NCBI GenBank assembly: GCA_013112545.1
Contig: JABFGJ010000012.1
Coordinates: 1-64,000, forward strand
DNA: 64,000 nucleotides
DNA from: Bacteroidota bacterium
GTDB lineage: Bacteria > Bacteroidota > Bacteroidia > Flavobacteriales_E > Vicingaceae
Direction: 5' to 3'
Of the stretch, positions 10,339-19,146 are shown in pieces (positions within the stretch are counted from its first letter, which is position 1; each line of letters starts with the position of its first letter). Position numbers and translations under genes: made by a program. The notes below the pieces were generated by a model. The model ran no database searches, was not told the origin of the DNA, and saw only the letters and a program-made list of their open reading frames with translations.

Positions 10339-11613
10339 ATGAATAAAAAATATAGAGTAGCGAGTTTGTTTTCAGGTTGTGGTGGACTTGATTTAGGTTT
10401 TATTCAGAATGGCTTTGAGGTTGTGTGGGCAAACGATTTTTTTAAAGAGGCTGTTGAAACTTACAAAAATAATATTGGTGACCATATTGTTTACGGTGAT
10501 ATAACGCAAATACCAAGCTCCGAAATTCCAAATAACATTGACATACTACTGGGCGGTTTTCCTTGCCAAGGTTTTTCAGTAGCCAACACCAAACGAAGTA
10601 TGAAAGATGAAAGAAACTTTCTTTACAAAGAGTTAATGAGATTGGTAAAAGACAAACAACCAAAATATTTTATAGGTGAAAATGTAAAAGGACTGCTTTC
10701 TATGCAAAAAGGTCAAGTTATTGAAATGATTGTAAATGATTTTCGATCACTAGGTTACGATGTAGAATTTAGATTACTTAAAGCATCTGATTATGGAGTA
10801 CCTCAAAATAGAGAAAGGGTTATAATTATTGGCAATAGATTAGGGCTAGAGAACCCATTTCCAAAGATAACACATGGTTTAGGAAATGATTTATTCAACC
10901 ATACAACAAAGCCTTACGTAACAGTAAAAGATGTTGTTGGACATTTAGCTGAAATAAGGACTAGAGATGTACCTTTTCAACTAGATGGGAAAACAATATA
11001 TAATCACGTAGCTCGAACAAATGTGTCTGATAAATTTTGGGGTAGAAAACACCAAGTCAATCAACATGAAATATGTGATTATTTAAAAGAGTGGAGGAAT
11101 AAAAGTGATTTAAGTACAAAAAAAATAGACGAGCATTTTGGTTATGCTCATACTGCTGGTCATTGGTTTCGAAAAGATAATAATTCTGGTAGTATTCCTA
11201 ACCCTAAAGATTGGTGGGAATTAAAAAAAATTCTTGGTTTCGATGATACGTATGACTTAGCAGTTACGGAATTAGAAATTAAAGAAATTAAATTTGAACA
11301 ATCTTTAAGAATTAATAATTGGGAGTCTCCTAGTGATACTATAACTGCTACTGGACCTGAAATCCATCCTAATAGGCTAAGAAGAATGTCTGTCAGGGAA
11401 TGTGCAATTATTCAAACTTTTCCTGATGATTTCATTTTTTATGGGAGCCTAGGTAATATGTATAAGCAAATTGGAAATGCAGTACCAGTATTGTTAGCTA
11501 ATAAGATTGCAGAAGGTATAAAAAAAAGTTTAGACAACCATGAGCAAATTAACGACAGAGCAAAAAGCAGAACTTATCATTATAGAGAAGTTAGAGAAAA
11601 AGTATTTGGATAA
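10339..11613 (+). CDS. DNA (cytosine-5) methyltransferase, second enzyme of the R-M locus
   Basis: C5-cytosine methyltransferase without an added HTH. Motif I (ASLFSGCGGLDLGF), motif IV with catalytic C76 (GGFPCQGFS), motif VI with E114 (GENVKGLLS), motif VIII (QNRERVIIIGNR), a target-recognition region of about 130 residues (200-330), and C-terminal motifs IX (MSVRECAIIQTFP) and X (MYKQIGNAVPVLLA) are all present. The recognition region differs from that of the first methyltransferase. Its 3' end overlaps the nuclease gene by 74 bp, tying the two together. Two C5 methyltransferases with one nuclease are known in systems with asymmetric sites, where each modifies one strand; that is possible here but unproven. 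Confidence 0.92.
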   Translation: MNKKYRVASLFSGCGGLDLGFIQNGFEVVWANDFFKEAVETYKNNIGDHIVYGDITQIPSSEIPNNIDILLGGFPCQGFSVANTKRSMKDERNFLYKELMRLVKDKQPKYFIGENVKGLLSMQKGQVIEMIVNDFRSLGYDVEFRLLKASDYGVPQNRERVIIIGNRLGLENPFPKITHGLGNDLFNHTTKPYVTVKDVVGHLAEIRTRDVPFQLDGKTIYNHVARTNVSDKFWGRKHQVNQHEICDYLKEWRNKSDLSTKKIDEHFGYAHTAGHWFRKDNNSGSIPNPKDWWELKKILGFDDTYDLAVTELEIKEIKFEQSLRINNWESPSDTITATGPEIHPNRLRRMSVRECAIIQTFPDDFIFYGSLGNMYKQIGNAVPVLLANKIAEGIKKSLDNHEQINDRAKSRTYHYREVREKVFG

Positions 11614-12361
11614 ATATTATTATTTCTTAAAATTCGCAGAAGATGAATTGCTTTTAGGTTTTCGTACAAAATATAAAATAAAAGACGATTGGTATCCAAA
11701 ATGGAATCCAAAAGAAGAAGGAAAAGGTATTTCAGATTTTGCAACAGGCGCTGAAAGAATTGTCTATTCCTTGCTAAACGGCAAAGGAATAGGACAGCCA
11801 AATTCATCGCCTATAGGAGCTGATTTATTCTTTGAAGTTGAAGACGCATTTATCCATATTGACCTAAAAACTGTTCAAACTAGAAATATCGGTGATTATA
11901 CAGGAGATATATTTGTTGGTAACAACCAAAACAGTTATGTGGGAAAACTTGATGTGAGTAGTCATGAAAAAATATATGATGAAGCTTGTTTACCCTATTA
12001 TTACACTTTAAAAGAAGGTAATGTAAAGAAAAAACCATGCTTAACTTATTTTATTACAATTCTCTATGAAGAAGTTAATCTAGAAATATTGAACATCAAC
12101 ATTCTATGCATGCCAAACGGCATTCTTTATCCAATCTATGGGAAAAAAGTTTTAAAAGCTGGTAAAGTATTATATCCAATAGGAAATCCAAAAAGAAATA
12201 CTCATGCGAAATCTATTCGTTTTAAATGGAAAGACAATTTAGATTTTGAACTTCTAGATACTAAATCTAAAAGATTAAAGGTTGCCTATTTTAATGAAAA
12301 TATGGAAGAAAAATTCAAAAAGAAATTAACTCTTATTGAAAACTTAGAGAAGAATCAATAA
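11540..12361 (+). CDS. Type II restriction endonuclease (PD-(D/E)XK type)
   Basis: Probable restriction nuclease cutting the site protected by the neighbouring methyltransferases. The key evidence is the D95-x12-D108-x-K110 arrangement (SPIGADLFFE, then HIDLKTVQT), a standard PD-(D/E)XK active-site layout, plus GNNQNSYVG shortly after. 273 aa is a usual size for a type II enzyme. No signal peptide or transmembrane helix. The ATG lies inside the upstream methyltransferase, giving an unusually long 74-bp overlap. The DNA specificity is not recognisable. Position directly behind the methyltransferase supports the call. Confidence 0.75.
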   Translation: MSKLTTEQKAELIIIEKLEKKYLDKYYYFLKFAEDELLLGFRTKYKIKDDWYPKWNPKEEGKGISDFATGAERIVYSLLNGKGIGQPNSSPIGADLFFEVEDAFIHIDLKTVQTRNIGDYTGDIFVGNNQNSYVGKLDVSSHEKIYDEACLPYYYTLKEGNVKKKPCLTYFITILYEEVNLEILNINILCMPNGILYPIYGKKVLKAGKVLYPIGNPKRNTHAKSIRFKWKDNLDFELLDTKSKRLKVAYFNENMEEKFKKKLTLIENLEKNQ

Positions 12362-12457
12362 AGCACAAAAGTTTTATCAACTACAACCAAATAACCGTAA
12401 TCGAGCATACTTTTATTAAGCAAAAAAGCAAAATTAACTTTAATGGGTATATATTAA

Positions 12458-12492
12458 AAGAGCTAATCCGCTTAAGAAACGGATTAGCTCTT
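12458..12492 (-). terminator. Hairpin terminator, mainly for the YqeY-like gene
   Basis: A perfect 13-bp stem (AAGAGCTAATCCG against its complement) with a 9-nt loop lies 30 nt past the minus-strand stop at 12522. On the minus strand it continues as CTCTTTTAAT, a fair T tract; on the plus strand it continues GTCGG, so it acts poorly for the nuclease gene. Confidence 0.7.
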
Positions 12493-12521
12493 GTCGGTTA
12501 TAATCGTTGAATTATAAACTC

Positions 12522-12968
12522 CTAAACCAATGCTTTCTTTACCAAATCAGCAACCATTTTGCCATCTGCTTGCCCAGCTGTTTTTTGATTAACCATTCCC
12601 ATTACTTTGCCCATATCAGCCATAGAACTTGCTCCAGTTGCTTTTACCACTTCGGCAACAATGGCTTTCACATCCTCTTCTGATAATTGGGCTGGCAAGT
12701 ACTTTTCGATAATTGAAATTTGCGCCAATTCGGGTTCAGCTAAATCTTCTCTTCCTTGTTCGCTAAAAATACTAGCGGCATCTTTTCTTTGTTTCACCAA
12801 TTTTTGCAGCATTTTCATTTCAGCTGCTTCAGAAGTATCTCCTGCACCCTTTTCAGTTGCAGCCATTAATAATGCTGCTTTGATAGCTCTAAGAGCTTCT
12901 AAGCTCACCTTGTCTTTGGCCTTCATGGCCGTTTTTATATCGTTGTTAATTTGATCTGTTAAGTTCAT
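12522..12968 (-). CDS. GatB/YqeY domain protein
   Basis: Stand-alone YqeY-type protein of 148 aa, related to the tail domain of the GatB amidotransferase subunit and thought to touch tRNA; its cellular role is not established. Typical features are the N-terminal helix (LTDQINNDIKTAMKAKDKVSLEALRAIKAAL), KQRKDAASIFSEQGR, the SIIEKYLPAQLSEEDVKAIV stretch and the C-terminal MGKVMGMVNQKTAGQADGK. In many Bacteroidota it follows ftsZ directly; here it is separated from ftsZ by an oppositely oriented lipoprotein gene. Confidence 0.9.
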   Translation of the reverse strand: MNLTDQINNDIKTAMKAKDKVSLEALRAIKAALLMAATEKGAGDTSEAAEMKMLQKLVKQRKDAASIFSEQGREDLAEPELAQISIIEKYLPAQLSEEDVKAIVAEVVKATGASSMADMGKVMGMVNQKTAGQADGKMVADLVKKALV

Positions 12969-13033
12969 CTTCTTTTTTTGCGAAGTTATTCAATTCTATG
13001 TTTTAAGCCGCCTATATTTTAGAAAAGTACAAT

Positions 13034-13051
13034 ATACTCACAATTGAGTAT
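13034..13051. promoter_or_regulatory. 18-bp palindrome ATACTCA-CAAT-TGAGTAT
   Basis: Perfect 7-bp arms with a 4-nt spacer lie 70 nt before the lipoprotein start and 66 nt before the yqeY-like start. A copy with 16 of 18 identical positions sits at 31443-31460 before the SpoIIE-LuxR gene, and a weaker one (14 of 18) at 42390-42407. Such a dyad fits a dimeric HTH regulator; the binder is unknown. Confidence 0.45.
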
Positions 13052-13120
13052 TGCAACATAAAACAAGGTGTAGCTATCTTGTTGGCGACAATTAACTCAA
13101 TAAATAAAAATTAAATAGAA

Positions 13121-13987
13121 ATGATGAAAAGAATAATTTATGTAGCATTATTAATTACTAGCACAGTCTTTAGTGGGTGTAGTGATGATAAAAAAACAAG
13201 TAGCCCCTCTGGCAGCAGTACCACAAATGTAGATTTTAAGGGGACTTATTCTACAAACTATACATATATAGAAACCTCTAAATCAACTGGTGCTAAAGAC
13301 ACTACTACTTATACGGGTATTACTTTAGAGATAACAGGAGAGAGCCCAACATTTACAATTACAGATGCAGATGACTCAAATAACACTTTAGTCATCAATA
13401 CTAGTGGATCAAATTTTACTGGAGGAGCTGGGACAGGTGTGTTTTCTGGGGCAAGTTTTAGTGGGAACCTAAATGGGAACCTACTTACCATCAATGAAAC
13501 TGGAGAAGACGCTACTAGCACTTGGACAGGTCAATTCTTAGGAACAAAGCAATCAACTGGCGGCGGCGGTGGTGGCGGTGGCACTGGTTCAAATACCTTA
13601 AGTGTCGATGGCGAAACTGTTGGAGCATTTTGGACTGCTAAGTGTCAAGTTGACTATACAGCAAGCTTTGCCGCTGATGGAGATAATGAATGGCACATTA
13701 CGATATATACATTAGAGGATTGTGACCATGCAAATAATGGAGCTGGCAATTATACAATCAAAGAAAACTGGAATGGGAACATTGATAATGGAGAATGTGC
13801 CATTTATATCAGTAAACAAGATGACAATGGTTATGATTTATTAAACCTTGATTCTAGAGACAATACAGGAACTATGACTGTTTCTTTTGTCAATGGCAAG
13901 AAGAGAGTTAGTGTTTCTAACCTAACGATGCAAGAATCAGTAAACGGAGGCACAAAGCAAGTTAGCTTTAGTATTACAGAACAATAA
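13121..13987 (+). CDS. Lipoprotein of unknown function with a Gly-rich linker
   Basis: Signal peptide with lipobox (LLITSTVFSGC, Cys about residue 20) followed by SDDKKTSSPSGSS, a typical Bacteroidota surface-lipoprotein start with acidic residues after the Cys. Two beta-rich parts are joined by a run of Gly (about residues 147-154, TGGGGGGGGTG). The C-terminal part has two Cys pairs at most (KCQVDY, EDCDHANN, GECAIY) and no recognisable catalytic motif. It stands alone on the plus strand between the YqeY-like gene and ftsZ, with its own palindrome upstream and a strong terminator downstream, which looks like an insertion into a conserved neighbourhood. Codon 1 or 2 (ATGATG) may be the start. 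Family not recognised. Confidence 0.75.
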   Translation: MMKRIIYVALLITSTVFSGCSDDKKTSSPSGSSTTNVDFKGTYSTNYTYIETSKSTGAKDTTTYTGITLEITGESPTFTITDADDSNNTLVINTSGSNFTGGAGTGVFSGASFSGNLNGNLLTINETGEDATSTWTGQFLGTKQSTGGGGGGGGTGSNTLSVDGETVGAFWTAKCQVDYTASFAADGDNEWHITIYTLEDCDHANNGAGNYTIKENWNGNIDNGECAIYISKQDDNGYDLLNLDSRDNTGTMTVSFVNGKKRVSVSNLTMQESVNGGTKQVSFSITEQ

Positions 13988-14005
13988 GTTCCTTTTAATA
14001 AATCA

Positions 14006-14041
14006 AAAAGGCTCGATGCAAATTGCATCGAGCCTTTTTTT
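14006..14041. terminator. Bidirectional hairpin terminator between the lipoprotein gene and ftsZ
   Basis: AAAAAGGCTCGATGCAA pairs with its complement through a tiny AT loop and is flanked by A and T runs, so it can terminate both the lipoprotein transcript and the minus-strand dcw operon, whose last gene ftsZ ends at 14061. Confidence 0.88.
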
Positions 14042-14060
14042 CTACTAACCAAAGTATCTC

Positions 14061-15638
14061 TTAATCAACATTGTCATGCAAAAAAGAGTTGTTTTGCTTT
14101 AAAGTGGTTTTGTTTTCTTCATCTTCACTTAAAGTATATCTCGAAACATTCGACTCCGAAGAGTGTGGTGTGTCATCTAACGTTATGTTGCGTCTTTTAT
14201 ACGCAGGTTCTTTTTCTAAGTCATTCAAACCTCCTGGGCTTTTCATTTTCAAACTTAAAGCTCTTAGTTTCATTATCCTATCTTGAGTTCTTTTCAGCTG
14301 CTCTTCTTCGTCTGCTGCTGATTTTATCTCCTCATGAATCGGTTTTTTAATTAGGGTTATCTCCTCAACTTTTTCTTCCTTTGCCGCTGGCTTTGAGTTA
14401 AATTCATCTGTTTCAAACTCATCATCCAGATTAAACCTTTTTATTTCTGGTTTTAAATTTTCAGGTTTAGGCTCAGGGCTTTTTGGTTGAGCAGGTCTAA
14501 TGTTAAATTCAAAACTTTTTTGTTCTTGAGTTTTGATAAAAGGCTCGTTTGAAGCTAATTTAGGTTCCTCTTTAACTTTAGTATCCGAATTTACAGGCTG
14601 GGTAATCGTGGTTTTTACATCATCGTCTAAGCTAACAACTACTCGCTTTGTTCCAGTTTCAGTTTGAAAACCCGAAGGCTTATTCGAACCAAATCCTGTT
14701 GCAATAATCGTAACACTTACTTTATTTCCCAAAGTCTCATCTTGACCTAAGCCCCAAATAATATCAGCTGTATTTCCAGCTTCTGCTTGTATGTACTCGG
14801 TAATTTCATCAATTTCATCCATGGCTACTTCTTGCTCGCCAGATGTAATGTTCAATAAAATATAATTAGCACCTGTAATATCATTATCGTTTAATAATGG
14901 AGAAGCTAAAGCTTGGCTTACTGCCTTGGTTGCTCTACCCTCACCTTCTGCTGAAGCTGAACCCATAATAGCTGTACCGCCATCTTTCATCACAGTTTTA
15001 ACATCCTCAAAATCAACATTTACATGACCTGCTACAGTAATAATTTCTGCAATACCCTTAGCTGCTATGGTTAAAATATCATCGGCTTTAGAGAAAGCTT
15101 CTGAAATTTTTAAGTTACCGTGCATTTCTCTAAGTTTATCGTTGCAAATAACAAGAAGAGTATCCACATTAGCTCTTAATTCCTCTAATCCTTCCTCGGC
15201 TTGTAATTTTCTTCTCCTACCTTCAAATGTAAATGGTATAGTAACGATTCCTACTGTTAAAATTCCCATCTCTCTAGCTGTTTGAGCGATAATAGGTGCA
15301 GCGCCTGTACCTGTTCCACCGCCCATACCTGCAGTAATGAATATCATTTGAGTGTTTTTCTCTAACATCTCTCTTAGTTCATCAACATTTTCGATAGCTG
15401 CATTTTTTCCAACAGCAGGATTAGAACCTGCACCTCGACCTTCTGTTAAAGTTGCACCCAATTGCACCTTGTTTGGTATAGGGCTCATGTCTAAAGCTTG
15501 TTGATCTGTATTGCAAATAATGAAATCAACACCGGTAATCCCCTGTTTATACATGTGATTAACTGCATTGCTTCCGCCACCGCCTACGCCGATTACTTTA
15601 ATAATTGATGATTGATCTTTAGGTAAGTCAAATTTCAT
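14061..15638 (-). CDS. ftsZ: Cell division GTPase FtsZ
   Basis: Tubulin homologue that polymerises into the division ring. The N-terminal GTPase shows GVGGGGSNAV, the tubulin signature GGGTGTGAAP (about 107-116) and the T7-loop region. The conserved core ends near residue 325; a long, charged, low-complexity tail of about 200 residues follows, making the protein 525 aa, usual for Bacteroidota. Last gene of the dcw cluster, 17 nt after ftsA and before a shared terminator. Confidence 0.97.
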   Translation of the reverse strand: MKFDLPKDQSSIIKVIGVGGGGSNAVNHMYKQGITGVDFIICNTDQQALDMSPIPNKVQLGATLTEGRGAGSNPAVGKNAAIENVDELREMLEKNTQMIFITAGMGGGTGTGAAPIIAQTAREMGILTVGIVTIPFTFEGRRRKLQAEEGLEELRANVDTLLVICNDKLREMHGNLKISEAFSKADDILTIAAKGIAEIITVAGHVNVDFEDVKTVMKDGGTAIMGSASAEGEGRATKAVSQALASPLLNDNDITGANYILLNITSGEQEVAMDEIDEITEYIQAEAGNTADIIWGLGQDETLGNKVSVTIIATGFGSNKPSGFQTETGTKRVVVSLDDDVKTTITQPVNSDTKVKEEPKLASNEPFIKTQEQKSFEFNIRPAQPKSPEPKPENLKPEIKRFNLDDEFETDEFNSKPAAKEEKVEEITLIKKPIHEEIKSAADEEEQLKRTQDRIMKLRALSLKMKSPGGLNDLEKEPAYKRRNITLDDTPHSSESNVSRYTLSEDEENKTTLKQNNSFLHDNVD

Positions 15639-15655
15639 AATCGTTATTTTATGTT

Positions 15656-16945
15656 CTATATTTCGTCTTCTTCGAAGAACTGTTTTCCTCTTTTAATAAT
15701 ACTTTGCAATAAGCCCTCTTTCGTTTTTTCGCCTTGTCTAATCTTTATTGTTTCTGGGTCTTCTACTACCACATTGCCTTTTTGTTTATCTAATTTTTCA
15801 AATCCTTTTAAAATTAAACCAACACTTGTAGCATACATAGGGCTCGTGATTTCCTCTGAATTGCCCTTGGCTAGATATTCATTCGGATAGCCAATTCTTG
15901 TATCCATTCCGGTAACGTATTCAAACAATTGTCCAATGTGCTTCATTTGGGCTCCACCACCAGTAATAACCAATCCGGCAATCAATTTATTTTCATAACC
16001 AGAGTTTTTCACCTCGTAATAGATATGCTCTATAATTTCTTCTAATCTAGCTTGGATGATATTTGAAAGATTTTTTATAGAAATTTCTTTAGGTTCTCTT
16101 CCTCTAAGTCCTGGAATAGAAACGATTTCATTCTCTTGGCTTTCATTTGCTAAAGCAGATCCAAATTTCACTTTTAAAAGTTCAGCTTGATTTTTTATAA
16201 TCGAACATCCTTCTTTTATGTCTTCGGTGATTACGTTTCCTCCAAAAGGTATAACGGCTGTATGTCTAATGATGCCATCTTGAAAAATAGCTACATCAGT
16301 TGTTCCGCCACCTATATCAACTAAAACGACTCCAGCTTCTTTTTCCTCTTCACTTAAAACTGCAGCAGAAGAAGCAATTGGCTCAAGTATTACATCTTGA
16401 ACATCTAAATCTGCTTTATGAATACACTTGTGAATGTTTTTTGCTGCTGCAACTTGACCTGTGATAATATGGAAATTTGCTTCTAAGCGCGTACCAGACA
16501 TGCCAACAGGATCCTTAATTCCCTGCTCGTTGTCAACAATAAACTCTTGTGGAAGTACATCAATAATCTCTTCGCCAGGCAAAGTTACTAGCTTAAACAT
16601 GTCATTGATTAACAAATCAATATCATTCTGTGAAATTTCCTCTTCTGTGTTGTTTCTCACTCGAATTCCACGGTGTTGTAAACTTTTGATATGCTGACCG
16701 GCAATTCCAACATTTACAATTCGCACATCAACACCAGATTTACTTTCAGCTTCGTTTACAGCATCTCTGATTGATTGTACTGTTTTTTCTATATTAGCGA
16801 CAACACCACGTGTTACACCCAAGGATTCAGCTTTACCCATGCCAAGAATTTCAAGCTTTCTGTGCTCGTTTCTCCTGCCTACCATGACTACGATTTTGGT
16901 TGTTCCAATATCTAAACCTACTACTATGTCGGATGAAGCGTCCAT
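15656..16945 (-). CDS. ftsA: Cell division protein FtsA
   Basis: Actin-like ATPase that anchors FtsZ to the membrane. Phosphate-1 motif VGLDIGTTKIVV at the start, the SHS2/1C region after residue 85, phosphate-2 VVLVDIGGGTTDVAIF (about 205) and the adenosine motif GLVITGGGAQMKHI (about 325) are present. The C-terminus (GLLQSIIKRGKQFFEEDE) is an amphipathic helix of the membrane-targeting kind. Located 3 nt after ftsQ and just before ftsZ. Confidence 0.96.
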   Translation of the reverse strand: MDASSDIVVGLDIGTTKIVVMVGRRNEHRKLEILGMGKAESLGVTRGVVANIEKTVQSIRDAVNEAESKSGVDVRIVNVGIAGQHIKSLQHRGIRVRNNTEEEISQNDIDLLINDMFKLVTLPGEEIIDVLPQEFIVDNEQGIKDPVGMSGTRLEANFHIITGQVAAAKNIHKCIHKADLDVQDVILEPIASSAAVLSEEEKEAGVVLVDIGGGTTDVAIFQDGIIRHTAVIPFGGNVITEDIKEGCSIIKNQAELLKVKFGSALANESQENEIVSIPGLRGREPKEISIKNLSNIIQARLEEIIEHIYYEVKNSGYENKLIAGLVITGGGAQMKHIGQLFEYVTGMDTRIGYPNEYLAKGNSEEITSPMYATSVGLILKGFEKLDKQKGNVVVEDPETIKIRQGEKTKEGLLQSIIKRGKQFFEEDEI

Positions 16946-16948
16946 TTA

Positions 16949-17740
16949 TTATCGTTTAGTGCAAACCACTTGATTCGCGTATTTTAAATTGATGATACTG
17001 TATTCGTTCCAGCCTGTTTTATTTAAGCCTTTGAAATAGAATACTTTTAACTTGTCAAACTTTTCACGTATAGAAACAGCATCTCCAAATACAATTCTAT
17101 GATTTCCTACCTTTGGAATCAATTCTATTTCTAAATCTTTATTAACATACAACTGTTCAATTTGTGCATTCCAGAATTTATCTTTTCGAATAAATTCAGC
17201 AAAAGTGAAAATCTCGTCGATATATGACCTATTTGCAAGGGTATCAGATACATTACGAGCATTTTCTTGATATACATCTATAAAGGAATCGTTGATGTAT
17301 CCATTGGCAATTAAGACTCGAGAAGTATAATTTGGCGATTGAGGCATAATCTGACCAGTGCTGTCAATATAAAAGCTCTCACCTTCTTTGTTAAAAATCC
17401 TAACTATCGGTGTTCTTTGCTTGACTTCGATAACTAATTTTCCATTGATGGTTTTATACACTTCTGCATTATACACCGAGGGATGATTATTAATTTTATA
17501 TTCTAATCGCTCTGTTTTTATGTCAGAAATTGCTCGACCAATAACCGTATCAATTTCATGATAAACCATGGCGTTAATATCTTCTTCTTCCACAAAAAAG
17601 TTTCCGTTGCTTCTGTCAATGTCCACTTTAATTTCAGAACAAATTACTTCATTTTGTGCTTTATTGACAAAGCCAAGCAACAGTAGAATTCCTACTGAAC
17701 AAATAACCCAAAGGCTGATATGTAGCACTTTTTTTATCAT
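16949..17740 (-). CDS. ftsQ: Cell division protein FtsQ/DivIB
   Basis: Bitopic division protein linking FtsL-type proteins to the septal synthase. A single N-terminal transmembrane helix (HISLWVICSVGILLLLGFV) is followed by a periplasmic part with a POTRA-like start (NGNFFVEEEDINAMVYHEI) and VKQRTPIVRIFNKEGESFYID, then a beta domain. 263 aa matches the family. It overlaps murC by 4 nt and sits in the usual place before ftsA, which supports the call despite low sequence conservation. Confidence 0.85.
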   Translation of the reverse strand: MIKKVLHISLWVICSVGILLLLGFVNKAQNEVICSEIKVDIDRSNGNFFVEEEDINAMVYHEIDTVIGRAISDIKTERLEYKINNHPSVYNAEVYKTINGKLVIEVKQRTPIVRIFNKEGESFYIDSTGQIMPQSPNYTSRVLIANGYINDSFIDVYQENARNVSDTLANRSYIDEIFTFAEFIRKDKFWNAQIEQLYVNKDLEIELIPKVGNHRIVFGDAVSIREKFDKLKVFYFKGLNKTGWNEYSIINLKYANQVVCTKR

Positions 17741-19104
17741 TCGTAATAGGCTATTATCGGTTCTACCATGGTGTCAATATCTCCAGCACCTATAGTCAAC
17801 AATAATTCAATTTTTTTGCTTTTTAGCACATTCATTAATAGCCCTTTAGAGCATACATGAACATTTTCTTTATTAATTTTCTTTGCCAGCCATCGCGAGT
17901 CAATTCCTTCTATTGGTTCTTCTCTCGCTGGGTATAATTCAAGAAGAATTAAATCGTCTATTTTGGCTAGCTCTTCCCCAAACTCATCTCCAAAATCTTG
18001 TGTTCTAGAGTATAAATGTGGTTGAAAAATGGCAGTTATTTGCTTTTCAGGATACAATTCACGAACAGAACTTATTAAGGCCTTAATTTCTTGAGGGTGA
18101 TGAGCATAATCATCAATGTAAATAAAATCGTTTGTTTTTAAATGCACATCAAACCTGCGTTTTACACCTTTAAATTTTGCTAATGAAGCTTTAATTTGAT
18201 TGACTTCAACTCCCAATTCTAGTGCAACAGCAATAGCTGCAGTTGCATTTTCTACATTGTGTTTGCCGGGTAAACCACAAGTAAAATCTTTATACTTGTT
18301 GCCGTCATGAATTAAATCAAAATGAATTTCTCCATTTTTCACCTTTAAATTTTTGGCATTTACCCAAGCATTTTGCGATAAGCCATAGGTTCTTTTTTGA
18401 AATTCATTTAATGCTCCAAATTTTTCAAAAATCGTTTCTTTAGAATATAAAACTCCTTTAAAATCAGTTTTATTTGCAAAGTCTTTATAGGTAGCAACAA
18501 TATCATCTTCATCAGCATAAATATCTAAATGATCGGCATCTATGGCAGTAATCACAGAAACAAATGGTGCTAATTGCAAAAATGAGCGATCGTATTCATC
18601 GGCTTCAGTAACCATGTATTCGGCTTGATCGTCAAGAATTAAATTGGTGCCAAAATCCCTAGAAATTCCTCCTAGAAAAGCATTTACTTTTATACCAGCA
18701 TCTTTGAGTAAGAAAGCAATCATAGAGGAAACCGTTGTTTTCCCATGAGTACCCCCAACTGCAATTGTTTTTAAATTTTTGCTAATCAACCCTAATACTG
18801 CAGCTCTTTTCAAACAAAGAAATTTTTCCTCTTTGAAATAAGTTAAAATAGAATTCGATGGTGGAATCGCCGGTGTATAAACAACTAGTGTTTTTTCTTT
18901 ATCACGGTAGGGAAATGGAATCGAATCTGCTTCGTCAAAATTGGTAACAGCTATCCCCTCAGCTTGAAGTTGCTTGGTTAATGTTGTAATCGTTCGATCA
19001 TAACCGGCCACTTTTTTACCTTTTTGATTGAAGTATCTGGCTAGCGCACTCATGCCTATCCCTCCAATGCCAACAAAATAAATATGTTCTTTATCAGTTT
19101 CCAA
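17737..19104 (-). CDS. murC: UDP-N-acetylmuramate--L-alanine ligase MurC
   Basis: Adds L-Ala to UDP-MurNAc, the first peptide step of peptidoglycan precursor synthesis. The N-terminal GIGGIGMSALA nucleotide-sugar motif, the ATP loop GGTHGKTTVSSM (about 118), TEADEYDRSFL and the DDYAHHPQEI motif (about 345) are characteristic. 455 aa is normal. It overlaps ftsQ by 4 nt. Confidence 0.96.
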   Translation of the reverse strand: METDKEHIYFVGIGGIGMSALARYFNQKGKKVAGYDRTITTLTKQLQAEGIAVTNFDEADSIPFPYRDKEKTLVVYTPAIPPSNSILTYFKEEKFLCLKRAAVLGLISKNLKTIAVGGTHGKTTVSSMIAFLLKDAGIKVNAFLGGISRDFGTNLILDDQAEYMVTEADEYDRSFLQLAPFVSVITAIDADHLDIYADEDDIVATYKDFANKTDFKGVLYSKETIFEKFGALNEFQKRTYGLSQNAWVNAKNLKVKNGEIHFDLIHDGNKYKDFTCGLPGKHNVENATAAIAVALELGVEVNQIKASLAKFKGVKRRFDVHLKTNDFIYIDDYAHHPQEIKALISSVRELYPEKQITAIFQPHLYSRTQDFGDEFGEELAKIDDLILLELYPAREEPIEGIDSRWLAKKINKENVHVCSKGLLMNVLKSKKIELLLTIGAGDIDTMVEPIIAYYE

Positions 19105-19146
19105 TTTTAATTTTCAATTAATCATATTATTTTTTATTTCACCCTA

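Noticed and set aside
8634-12492. Restriction-modification locus as part of an integrated mobile element
   Set aside because: No integrase, transposase, tRNA target or flanking direct repeat is visible; ordinary horizontal acquisition cannot be shown from sequence alone.
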